NCBI RefSeq assembly: GCF_047663525.1
Contig: NC_092587.1
Location: forward strand, 33,905,001 to 33,969,000
Origin: Anas platyrhynchos
Taxonomy: Eukaryota; Chordata; Aves; Anseriformes; Anatidae
Length of the DNA stretch: 64,000 nucleotides
Direction: 5' to 3'
Below, one piece after another: positions 25,853 to 36,660 of the stretch (position 1 is its first letter; each line of letters begins with the position of its first letter). Both the position numbers and the translations under genes were made by a program. A model generated the notes under the pieces. It searched no databases. It was not told the DNA's origin and saw only the letters and a list, made by a program, of their open reading frames with translations.

Positions 25853-26176
25853 TTAGGTTACCTAGGGTGCTGTTCTACTGTTGTGGTGAAATGGACTCAG
25901 TGTTCCCCAGTAGGCTGCTTTTTCTTCATGTTTTCTACTGTCTCTGTGAAATAGTTTTAGAGACTCTAGGTGCTAGTTACCTTGGCAGTACCTTCTCAGT
26001 ACAATAAAGCCCTGGTGGTACTACTTCACTGGGAAGTAGATTGGCAGTGACTCAAGTTCAGAGGCTGGCAGGTAAGTGTTCCCTGGGTTCTACAGTTGTT
26101 TCATGTTGGGGAGTTTGAGTATTTCCTTCACCTTGTCTGTTTTCAGTGAAGCTACTTGCATGGATTCTAAGCTTCC
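25853..26176 (+). repeat. Duplicated segment, copy B (324 bp)
   Basis: Near-identical counterpart of 10891-11215, in the same orientation. It preserves the AATAAA, the donor-like CAGGTAAGTG (GT at 26072-26073) and the acceptor-like TTTTCAG (AG ending at 26146), giving a 75-bp interval. The left boundary coincides exactly with the end of a truncated CR1; the right boundary is followed by unrelated AT-rich sequence. Confidence 0.85.
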
Positions 26177-26546
26177 TTCCCAGCCCTAAAACTTAATAAT
26201 TATACTAAAAAAAATAAATTAAGAAAGCCAACCACAGAAACTCACGTGCATGCAGGTAAGGCTGACCTTGAAGAATGTTTCTAAGTATTTGTGAAGACTG
26301 AACAACAGGCTGTATGAAAAAGGTGCCTTACTGTGAATTCTTACCTTGCTTTGTGGTAAGAAGAAACTGATTTGGGTAGACCCTGGTGGTGTTATCGCTA
26401 CTTTTGCAAAGTGTCAATTGTGAGAATGTGCTGTTCATAAAAGAAATGCTGTTTTCACAACAAGCAAGTCAAAAGCCTTTAATCTGCTAGAAGGTACAGT
26501 TTCAGAGAGATAACTAGAAAGAAAGAAATTATTGTTGGCCATCCTT

Positions 26547-26567
26547 CCCCCCCCCCCCCCCCCCCCC
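26547..26567. repeat. C21 homopolymer
   Basis: Twenty-one uninterrupted C residues followed by TCCCC. The minus strand is thus a long G run that could form G-quadruplex structures. Length is prone to sequencing error. Confidence 0.9.
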
Positions 26568-26645
26568 TCCCCAAACCCCTCCTGAGATGGGCACCCTGAG
26601 GAAAAAGTGTCAAAGGTGTCATTGTTAACAGTTTATGAGGTAGGG

Positions 26646-26966
26646 TTAGGGGAAGATGTGTCTTCCCACTTGTTCATTCTCCCTTTCTTCTCCTCCGGGC
26701 GAGTTATGGTAGCTTTCCAAAACTTTGACTATGCTTGGGATATTCAGACAAGCTAGTTCTTCTTGGTATGTCTCCAGAATGCACTCAAGGTTTTGTCTAA
26801 GGTTAAACAAGTCCTTAAGAGATCCAGAGATCTGTTGTGAGGCAGGATAGTTATGCATGGCAGGGAGAGTTGTCCCCAGTCCACTAGCTGTCGTAATTCT
26901 TGTCACAGTATGTAAAGTTCCTACATAGCTTGTTTGTTCTATATTAGTGTAGCTAATGTCTGAGAT
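26646..26966 (-). other. Unidentified open frame (~106 codons)
   Basis: The minus strand is open from just after a stop at 26967-26969 to the stop at 26646-26648. There is no ATG near the start; the first near-start codon is GTG at 26906. The translated sequence has protein-like composition, with a glycine/threonine-rich stretch (TASGLGTTLPA) followed by leucine-spaced helical sequence (LKDLFNLRQNLECILETYQE) that could form a coiled coil. This arrangement is loosely reminiscent of a degraded retroelement coding region, but I cannot assign a family. Flanking splice sites are not clear. It could be a chance open frame in slightly more GC-rich DNA. Confidence 0.25.
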
Positions 26967-29900
26967 TTAAGTTCTCCTCCTTTTGGCCTCATCTTCATCT
27001 GTGCAGGAACACTGGCTGGCTGCCACTGCTCTGCAGCTGTCTAGGCTCTATCTCTATAGCTCTTCTGGGTCTGTAGCCACCCTCTGTAACCTTAGTCCTA
27101 CCATAACTTGTGGATTGTGTCCTGTGCGATTGCTTTCCTTTTTTTATTTGATGGTTGGATTCAAATCTGCTTTATGGTATATTGGCTGCTGACCCTTCAG
27201 ATCAACCCAATGCTCTAAAACAAAACAGATTGGAGGTGATATGTGAAACAGAAATCTTTAGACAAAGGGACAAATGGCTTCCCCCGATATATACAATCAT
27301 TCATTATGAATATAAATATATATTTGTAAAAAAAATAAGTATTTTATTCACATGGAACAGGTAAGAAAGATACTTTAACACAGAATTCAAAGCAACCTTC
27401 TGCATCAGCAAATGTAGCCTCCTCTTATCATAGACCATGAACTCACATAATCCTGTTAATATCTTAATGCATTGAAACAGTCCAAGAAATTCAAGAACTG
27501 ACTTCATTAAATTGATAGATATTTTCAGGATAGAGGCATGCTGAAGATTACCAAAGACTGCATTTATTTGGTGTATTCAATTTACAGTAGTGTAGTGTAT
27601 GATGTGCACCAACCACAGAAAATGACAAAAGATTTGATCATTTCATGGCATCCCAATTTAACTTGGGAAAAAAAAAAATCTAGGGAGATTTTATTACTTT
27701 TCTAAGAAATTTAATGATTACAGTGGAATATTTTTCAGTGTCTGGGTGCATTCAGATGCAAAAGATGCAAAACTGTCAGTATATTTTCACAAGATGTCAT
27801 TTCTTCCTCTGTATTGAGATAGAGCCTAGAGCACAACCCAGCTCATTTTGAAACATATGCAAGGCAGTTCACTGGCTGACAACGCACTGACTAGGCTCTG
27901 TGGATTGGATTAACTCTGTTGTCTAGAACAGGAGTTTACATGCATAGTTTACACTTGAGCTCTTCCACACAGAGACCCAGAGGTGTCTTAACCTCCACTG
28001 GAATCTTACCCTAGACCACTATAAACTGCTGCAGAATTCATTATTTGATGGGAAGTAAAGATTTCAATACAAGATATCACAGTTTTGTATTCTGGCAGTG
28101 AGAGTGACAATGAGACAATGACTGATTAAAAAAAAAAAGGTCATAACATGAAGAAAGCAATTTTTATTACTGATTTTTTGACATAGCAGTACAGTCCCCC
28201 AGTTCATTGGTACAGTGATTCACTACCCACAGGAAAAAAATAAATATTTTACTCCCATACAGGCTGATGCACAGGAATGACTGGAAGTACCTGGAGAGAG
28301 TAAAGACAGCACAACAGAGAGAAAGCAGTTTCATTAAACAAAATGAAGGCCAAGGACTTAGACTTTTCCTAGGACTGCAAAGTAAAGGGTAAAAATACAG
28401 AGTGGAATAATGAAAACAGAACAGGGTGACACCAGAAGAACAGCAGAAGCTCCAGCACAGGCTGTTACAAGATAAGAGTCACCAAAAAGAATACGAGAAC
28501 ACCTGCAAACATACAGCTGTCATACCATCCATTCTTTATGGACAAGAAGGTTTAATTAGCAATCCGAAGCCTTCCCAAAAGGAGAGATGAATTTTGCTTC
28601 CTCATACTTCCCTACAGAGCCATACACAAAGTATCATGTGATTCCTTCTTCCAAAGTCTCCTGGTGTTGACTTGTGTGTTGAGAGAAGGACTTGTAGTAA
28701 TACGTTTAAGTTTTGAGGGCTATGTACCCAACACCTGAAACCTCCCATCATTCCTTCAAATTGCAAAACTACATTTTTTGATCTAATCAGTAAAGAAAGA
28801 AAATACTTCATATCCTGGGGAGTTTTGTTTTTGAAGCATGCAGAACTAACCAAAACACACTTCTTTTTTTATTGTTAGGTTTGCCACTATTGCAGAGGAT
28901 AGTTGCAAAGAAAACCTTTATTTTACCAAGAAGACATAAAGATAAGAAGCAAAAGCTCTTCGTGTATGATTCTGAACATATAGTCCAGTGCTTTCAACAA
29001 TAAAGGAAAGTACTGCACATTAAATAGGTTTACTGTATTCAAGATGTTCATGGTATTCTGTAGACCAAATTACAATCAGCTCAGGAGTTGGCTTTTTATT
29101 TCACCTTGAGTGAAGAATGTGATCCCATCAGGGTACACTTATTGAGGCTTAATGTTTCTGCAAACCAATCTACACTAAAGGGCCATATTCAGACTATTGT
29201 AGCTGCCAGTATGCTAACATCTACATAGTAGGATGATTCAGATATCTTCCCTCGGGTAACCCAGCTCTTATGCAGTCAGTGGGTTAAATGGTTCCAAGAG
29301 GAAATTCAGAAAACTCAAGTAGGTTGTCTTTACCTTTCAATTGGCAGTACAGAAAGTGTCTTTGGGTACACTAAACCAAGACGTTTGTTTGAACAGTTAG
29401 ATAACTCATGTATCTATGCAGAACAGGTACCTTTATCCCTTGAGATTCAGAGCACTGAATTCACTTTTTGAGCACAACCAGAGGATGCTTCCCTTTATTC
29501 CCATTTAGGGAATGTCACCAGAAAAAGATTCTAGAACCCACCTTTGTTTATACCTCCCACATGAATGCCACCGTAACAGAGAGTTATGTGACTGGATACT
29601 GAGCTGAACAAGTTATTCTTCATTTTTCTTGTTAAATCTGAATCACAGCATAGAAAAAGACTGAAATATTCAAAGAATTAATGAGAAGGAGAAAAAAAGT
29701 TAAAAAGACCTGTTTATATTCCAACAATAAGGATCATACCCTGGGAGTGATACTTTCTTAGTTCTAGCTTTGTATATTCCTTGTGTATTATTTGCACTGT
29801 TTAGGACAACATGTCAACATCTTGTTAGCTGATAATTACTCGTATACTGGAATTTTATATGAAAAAAATTAGATATGTTCTAGAATTTTATTGAGTAAGT

Positions 29901-32900
29901 TATTTTTGACTATTTCTCTGTCATCTGCTTAAAATGAAACAAGTCAGAAAGAAAAGTCTCCTGCTACTTAAAAAGTTTTGTAATCTAATGAAATTAGGTA
30001 TAGCTTGTAACACAATGATAGTAATTTACATTTCCATAACAGCTGAACTAAGTAAGTGATATAAAAAATGGATTCAGACTGGCCCGAAGTCTATCTCTAG
30101 GATTATATTCCTGTAATTACAAGACCAATCAAGTTTCAAACTAAGATCTCATGGTCATTTTAGGCTTTTAAGGTATGTAAGCTTTGAAAGTTTGGCCTGT
30201 TATTATTTTCTTATTTTAGCAGTCATCAGACAAGATATGAAAGGAAAATATCCTAAGCAATCACCACTCAGAGTTGGAACTTACAGAGGCACACAATTAT
30301 TTCACGTTCAGTGGCATAGTAAAATACCTTAAAACAAGACATTAAAAATAAAAACACATACTGCAGTTACTTTTAAAGAATTACAGAGAAGACTGTTCAA
30401 AGGACTCATTATTTAAATAACCAGCAACATGGACACATCCAAATTTTGTTAAGGGGTTTTGTGAATATAATATGCTGCATTCATAAAGAAAGTTAGAATT
30501 TTACTTAATAGTGGTAGCTAATGTCTAAAACAACAAACAAAAAAACACATTTAATGCATTGTCTTGTTTTTTGCTCTTTCATTGTAAAAGCACAGAATGA
30601 TTTATAAATCCTGTTATACAGTTTTTTTTTAAAGCATATTGCTAAGCAAATGGGACAAAAGCCTCCCCCCAGCCCCAGCCCATGTGTGTTCAGCTCCATA
30701 AGAATTCATGTTTCACTGACATCAGCTGCTTTACGTAACCCACCTAAGTGTGTTAATGAATCGAGAAGGATGTCACTTTTTACACTTTTTTTGGTAGAAC
30801 GATGCCACTAGCAGATTTCTATTCTGTGGCCACCTTGACAGATCAACATCTGATGCTGTCTCCCTACCACCATTTGTTCAACGACACCTCAGAAAACAGC
30901 AAGAGAAGATCATATGGTATCATTTTCCTTGTGTGTTAATGCAGGATTTCATGCTTTCTATAGGTATGAATTTGGGAACTATGAGTGATTTGAAGCAAAA
31001 GATCTTTTGCAGACTATTTTAATTATAGCTCATTCTTCTCCTACTCATAGAGATGGACCTTTCTCTCTCTTCTCTGTGCTCATATTATTGAAAATATAAT
31101 GGTTCAACTATTTTTAGGCAACCAGAAATTACTCACACAAAAAAAATTAATAAAATCATGTTCTTCACAGAGAACCATGATCAATAGGACAGGAACGTTA
31201 TGTAATGGTTACTCTTGCAGCATAGACACAACAGCATGTAGAATAAGAAGTGGGTGTAAGTAGCTTTCTGTTCTGGCAAGCATAATTTAATACAGGGTCA
31301 TGGTGTCCCTGGGATTGTGGTCAGCTGCTTTTCAGCAGCATGATCCATCTTCACTTAACTGCAATAGCAATTTCTATAACTGAATATATCAAACTGTGTT
31401 TCCAACAACATCCTAAATACTACTTTAGACCTGACAGGCACAAACAGCAAACTGCTGCTGTATTTTCAGCAGTATTAGATGCAGTACTGATCTGGGAGTT
31501 GAGTTCATCAGTGACCTACCAGAGTTGTTACCTCTCCTCTAGAACAGAGGTTTATTATATCTCCTAAGTTTCCAGATTGCTTTTCTATTATCTTCTACAC
31601 TTCTACTGACTACCTGCTTCAGCTGATAACTGCCAGCTGTCTCAAATTCTCTGTGATGTGTGATAGAGATCTTTTGCAGCTGAGTCTATTGCTGCTGTTA
31701 TGATGTGCTGTGTTTTCTGCATCCAGGAGCTGTAAAAGACAATAATTTCATTGGGCCTGCAACAAGTGTGGTTGATGCTTGTAGAGAAAACTGACCTCAA
31801 TACAAAGACACCTATTGGCTGTATTTTATCATTAGAAATTTTAGAGTCTAATCATAATCATATGAATTTTATCACACATAAAAATGTGTACATATCTGTT
31901 TCACTAGCCAAACTAGGATTTAAGTTTTTTTGTCAGTGACTGTGTGCACAAGTGAAGGTGCAGTGGGACACAGGCTGGCAGTTGTTGATACAAAACTTGC
32001 AGAAAGTGGCTGAGGTGAATTACCAATATGATTTTAATGATAACACTGAATATTTGCTGGAAATGGGGAGCAAGCACCACAGCAGCTTACATATATACAT
32101 GAGAGAAATATGAGTAGTGTGTGTGTGGAACAGGAATCAGTCCAGAAAAAATGTAACCTTATGTATGCTGTAGGCCAGAATGATGCATAGACCCTTTAGA
32201 TACAGACTCTGTGATTAGAAGACATAATTTTAACGTAGCAGAGGAAAGTGAAAAATTTGGCATTCAAATGAAAATGCATAACAAGTGGTGGTGGGGAATA
32301 TGAACTAATTCAGTAGGAGACTTACCCAAACTGTCAGTGGACAGACTCACAGAAATACCTTTAGTTATTTGACATTTAAAGCATTTTCTTTTTTTCTCTG
32401 GTGATGAAAAAATATTTAAAAACATTTTCCATTAAAATCACTAAAAAAGACTTCAAACTGTTATGAACCCAAAGGGGAAAGTGTATAACATGCCCTAAAA
32501 TCTATCTCACTATCAAATGGATGTGGAATGAATAACCAAATGTGTGACTTCTTTTCACACATATATTAGATGGGTAAGTTTGTTTAATTCCTTCAATTAG
32601 ATCACTGAAAATACACAATTCTTCCTCCCCCTTGACGCATACACACGTACACACACAGCTCTGAACCTTTGCTAGCTTCATATGTAAATTATTAATCACT
32701 ATCACTAATACATTTTTAATTCTTACCCTTAGAGGGTGGCTGTGAACATTTTTACTTTGAATAATGGGCTTCCTACACTGAAGGTGCTCAGAGGCTGGAA
32801 GGATGTAGGATGATGACAGTTGTATCTGCATCAAGGACCTGACTCACTCCTGAGCCCTTGTTCTGCAGCAGTCACAGAGGAGTTCATTTGCTTTAAAAAA

Positions 32901-33190
32901 TGGTGCCACTGAAACCAGGGTCTGCATAAAAAATAAAATCATATGCCAACTTTTAATCTAAGGGTAAATCATAGCTTTTTGTTACTTTAAGCAGGCCACT
33001 AAACTGTATCAAAACTTGTGCAGACTGTAGGCCAGAATCGCACCATTATAATTGCAGGTAACCTATGTTCAATTTCTGCCTCAGACTAGAAAATTCAAAA
33101 TGTGATGGCGCACAAAGAAGCAATAAGTCAATTAAGATGCACGCATGTTTCCTAGAGAGGCTGTTCTGAAAAGAGGTGTAGAAAAAAATG

Positions 33191-33233
33191 CATATATATA
33201 TGTATATACAGAATATATATATATATATATAAT
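33191..33233. repeat. TA dinucleotide-rich tract
   Basis: Imperfect TA repeats inside a broader AT-rich block (about 33180-33440). Confidence 0.85.
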
Positions 33234-33680
33234 GGTTAACAGATTAATATAATCTACTATTTCTGTATAACTATGGTAATGTATAAATATTTATTATACA
33301 TACGCACAAAGTATATCTATTCGTAGTGCATGTGGCATTGTACTGTATAGTGAGTTGTATGTACTATGCACAACAAATACTATACATGATTTATCACATA
33401 CATCACTGTGAAATTTATTATCTATAATATATATTGCATACATTTATAAATGAAGAAATTCTATAACTATATATTCATTCAAGTTAAGGCGCATCAGTGA
33501 TGGAAATAGAACTATGCAATGAAAAACCAGTATCATTTCCATCTTCATGCACCTATTGTGCTCAGCTTCCCTTTTGAACTTTTGACATTCTGTATAACAG
33601 TATGTAAACTGTGAATATTTCACTGTAAAAGACAATTCACCCATGTTCTTCTGCATTTTACATGAACCATCTAAGATGCT

Positions 33681-34115
33681 CTATGGCCTATGATTTTCCT
33701 CAGGGCACACAAACTGTTTCAATATTGAAGACAGCTTACCACTCCTATAATGCTCAACATAAAGCTTTGATTTCAGCAACAGCAGCTTGAAAAACCCTAA
33801 TATAAACAATTGTAGTCCTGTAATTGTGGGCCTGCCTGGAAGGCAGGTACAATGCCACAGGCATTTGTACCAAAGTCCCCTTTGCACATAGACCCAAGAG
33901 TCACTGGTGACCGCTCTCCCCTCTGCTTGTTGTAGTGGGCCTCTCTCAATTGCTTTTTGGTCTTCCAAAGCCTGCAGTGCAACCCGATGCTGGGGCGGAC
34001 GCTGTGACTGGGGATTCTGGGCACAGGCTCCCTTCACACAGTTGCACAAGGGATGACTGACACTGCTACCTACATCAAAGCAACTGTGACTTTGAGCTGC
34101 CCTGGCAGTCACCAT
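33681..34115 (-). other. Unidentified 144-codon open frame
   Basis: Minus-strand open frame starting at 34115 (GTG; no ATG near it) and ending at 33681. A second minus frame is open over 33797-34024. The left part encodes a leucine/lysine-rich stretch (FKLLLLKSKL), the right part is Cys/Ser/Gln-rich. No domain is recognised. Local GC is higher than in the surrounding DNA, and it lies about 1.3 kb from the CpG island. It could be an exon of a noncoding transcript, decayed coding DNA or chance. Confidence 0.25.
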
Positions 34116-34221
34116 GGATGTTTGTCCCTAAAAATATGTGTGGACTCAGGAAAGTAACTCAGGTACTGCTCAGCTTATATAATGCCACAAAAACGACTCC
34201 TAATTTTTCAGTCAGTTTCAG

Positions 34222-34485
34222 CAACAAAAGTGTTCGCTGTGTCACCCAGTGAACTACTTACTGCTCCTTACACGACTACTGTGCCAGGATCTGCCCAGAG
34301 ACTGGAGTGTACTGGCTGCTTTACAAGTACATGACAAATTACTCTCTCCTTCTGAATCTAAAGAACTGGCAGTGGAAGCTGATGATGCATTACAAGAACA
34401 ATATCTTAGAAAAAGAAGGAAAGTAAAATATGACATTACTGAGCTTTCTAAGTCTGTCTTCTGGTTTAACGTTAGTTTAAAATAG
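34222..34485 (+). other. Coding-like open frame, possible decayed exon
   Basis: After TTTCAG (AG ending at 34221) the plus strand stays open for 87 codons to a TAG at 34483-34485. The peptide looks like an authentic helical protein: DLPRDWSVLAALQVHDKLL, then an acidic stretch (ESKELAVEADDALQEQYL) and a basic cluster (RKRRKVKYD). A weak donor-like AAAGTAAAAT follows the RKRRK codons near 34420. No family is recognised and there is no start codon. Most likely it is a decayed exon, a pseudogene piece or an unclassified retroelement fragment; chance is not excluded. Plus-strand orientation would place it upstream of the CpG island. Confidence 0.3.
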
Positions 34486-35192
34486 AAAAATTCCTCACAT
34501 TTCTCACATAAAAGCAAATAAAGTAAATAAGCAATGGACCCAAAGAAACCAGATTTTTATGAGCTTGTGTTCTTCAAGATGGCAGTCCTCTGTGCTTGGA
34601 CTCCGACGGGTAATAGGTATTGCCATTCATGCTGCAGCATTTTCTGGGGTGCCATGCTCCTCTGCAGATTATTTTCCAAACTTCTTTGTTCATTTTGGCT
34701 GATGATATCAAAGGGATTCAAATGTTATTACCGGAAAATAGACAAGCCTATCAAGTCCTTGCCCTGTTCAACAGCTGTTCAGCAAACTCGAATATTCCCA
34801 AGCCCAGTTCTCTTTCTTTCTTCCTAGATGTAGCCTCAGTTCCTGATAAGCCTATAAAGATCCTATTCATAAAGCTCATGCCAAACAATGTACATGCAAT
34901 AAAGTTATATATATATAAATAAATAATCCTGATAACCATATTTACTTTTGCAACACCCCATCAACAACTGTAATTACTCTCTATGCTTCTTAGACTACTT
35001 TAAATGTTCCGCATACAGTGCAACCCTACCTGTGTGAGTAGGCATTATGGTAAGGGCTTTAATTATGCAATTATGTAGTTATGTTCTGCAGTTTTCCCCA
35101 TGAGCCTTTTAGCCTCAAGGATAGGATTTTAGGAGAATTTAGTGGCCATTCTCATTAATATGTTCGTGACACACACAAAAAAGTTGTGTAAC
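34486..35192. other. No gene seen
   Basis: Short open frames on the plus strand (34534-34827 and 34620-34922) overlap and resemble nothing known. An AATAAA occurs at 34899-34904 followed by TA-rich sequence. Confidence 0.4.
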
Positions 35193-35218
35193 TTTTTTTT
35201 TTTTTTTTGGGGGGGGGG
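35193..35218. repeat. T16-G10 tract at the CpG island edge
   Basis: Sixteen T residues run directly into ten G residues, followed by purine-rich, G-rich DNA (GAAGAAGAGGGGA and later AAAAGGGGA). The G runs on the plus strand could form a G-quadruplex. Confidence 0.9.
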
Positions 35219-35834
35219 AAGAAGAGGGGATTGACTTCTGGAAGGCAAGAAGAGAAAAGGGGATTGAAGGGAGAGATGACGATTTTCATCAAGAACTCAT
35301 TGTTGACTGGCCTGTTTGATGAGACGAAGTTCCCATATTTTGGACAACAAGCTTGCTGTGATGTATTTATTTATTTTTTAACACACAAACTGAGTGTTTC
35401 TTTCTGCAACCTCCGCGTGGAACAGCCAGCGATCTCAAGCAGCCCCATAACGCCAACTCCTCGGCCCTCCGCGCCCCGGAGGGGCGGAGGACGGGGTGGT
35501 GCCGGCCGCGGGGGGGCCGGACCCGACTCTCCGTGCCAGGAACGAGGTGCACGGCGCGGTACGCGGCCGCAGCCGCCACCCCCGGCGAGGTCGCGGGGGA
35601 ACACTCCGCGCCCCGGCGTGGGCAGGTGGCGGGGGGGTGATGCTGTCGGGCGGGGGCCGGGCGCTGGCTCGGTGTCGCCGGGCTGGGCGCCGCGCCCCCG
35701 CCGGCCCCGCAGAGCCGGGTTGGGCAGCCCGGGAGGCGTCTCCTCGGCAGCCCCCGCCCCACCGCGCCGGTGCCGAAGCGCCTCGGCCGCTCCCCCGCGG
35801 CACCCCCGGGATAGCGGCGCCCCGTCGGCCCCGC

Positions 35835-35850
35835 AGCAGCAGCAGCAGCC
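35835..35850. repeat. Short (CAG)n in CpG island
   Basis: Five CAG units followed by CCGCAGCCGG. In one plus-strand frame this would encode a serine or glutamine run and on the minus strand an alanine run, but no coding use is established. Confidence 0.85.
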
Positions 35851-35959
35851 GCAGCCGGGCCTCCCTCCTCGCGGCTGTGCTGCCGAGGACGCCTCATGGG
35901 GGAATAAATAAATTAATAGCCCCGCTCACCCCTCACCCCCCCGCGGCAGCGCGAAAGGG

Positions 35960-36002
35960 AGCCGGCGGCCGCGGGATTAGATCCAGCCCGAGCTAGAGAG
36001 CA
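35960..36002 (+). other. Possible 3' end of a noncoding first exon
   Basis: The sequence ending CGAGCTAGAGAGCAG is followed by GTAACGTAACC, a plausible 5' splice site at 36002/36003 inside the CpG island. The exon start is unknown; only the donor side is proposed. Direction and use are not shown by the sequence alone. Confidence 0.3.
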
Positions 36003-36660
36003 GGTAACGTAACCTACCCGCCAGGAGGGAGGAGGAGCAGCGAGGCCGCTGAGGTCGCCCCCGCCGGGGAGGGCTGCGGGGGACGGAGACGGGGCTGCCG
36101 CAGCCGGGGGGCGCCGGCGTTGTCGTCGTCCCCCCTCCCAGCCCCCTGGTTCCTCGCGGGAGGGCGGCTGCCCCGCCGCAGTGTCAGTCACACACACGCC
36201 CACGAGCCGCCGCCCACGCAGGGACGGGCGGATGGACAGGCAGACAGAAGGACGGACAGATGCGCTGCCCACCCCCCCTCCACCCCGCGGTACCGAAGCA
36301 TCCGCTGCCAGAGAGACGCCCCTGCGGGCTCCGGGCTCTGACAGCGGTGCCGAGGCCGCGGCTGCGGGGTGGGGGAGCGCAGCCCCGTCCCTCCCCGGTA
36401 CTGCCGGGCGCGGGGGCAGCGCGGGCGGGTGAGGGGGAGCGAAGTGCCGGCGGCGGGGCTGCCCCGTGTGGCCTCATCAGCGCGGCGGTCGGGGTGACCT
36501 TGGGCAGGGGGCTCCGGGCGGACCCCGATGGTGGCCCCCAGTGGCCCCGGGTCGGGCTGCTCCGAGCCGCGTAGCGCTGGTGGTGACATCCCCAAAGGCT
36601 GCTGGGTTTGGCTGGGGGCCGTGCGGCGAGCTGCCTGCGAGGCTCGTGCCGGAGCAGGGA

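Larger units (their letters stand above)
26177..33680. other. AT-rich noncoding region
   Basis: No supported gene. It holds a 21-base C tract (26547-26567), an unidentified minus-strand open frame (26646-26966, described separately) and an AT-rich stretch at about 33180-33440 with TA runs at 33191-33233. The remaining short open frames, including 32502-32834 minus, show no recognisable domains. Confidence 0.45.
35410..36660. promoter_or_regulatory. CpG-island promoter, orientation unresolved
   Basis: Abrupt change from AT-rich DNA to about 1.2 kb very rich in G, C and CpG (for example 35455-35830 and 36030-36440), unlike anything else in the window. It contains many GGGCGG/CCCCGCCC-type Sp1-like boxes and a short CAG repeat (35835-35850). 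No clean TATA box is evident, though AATAAATAAATTAA lies at 35904-35917. A good plus-strand donor GAGCAG|GTAACG ends a possible first exon at 36002. On the minus strand possible donors include GGCGGGTAGGT near 36012-36022 and GGGGTGAGC near 35924-35932. Long open frames in all directions (up to 251 codons) are the usual artefact of stop-poor GC-rich DNA and are not annotated as proteins. CpG islands of this size normally mark promoters of housekeeping or developmental genes. The minus-strand exon at 381-556 could belong to a gene starting here; that is inference. Confidence 0.85.
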
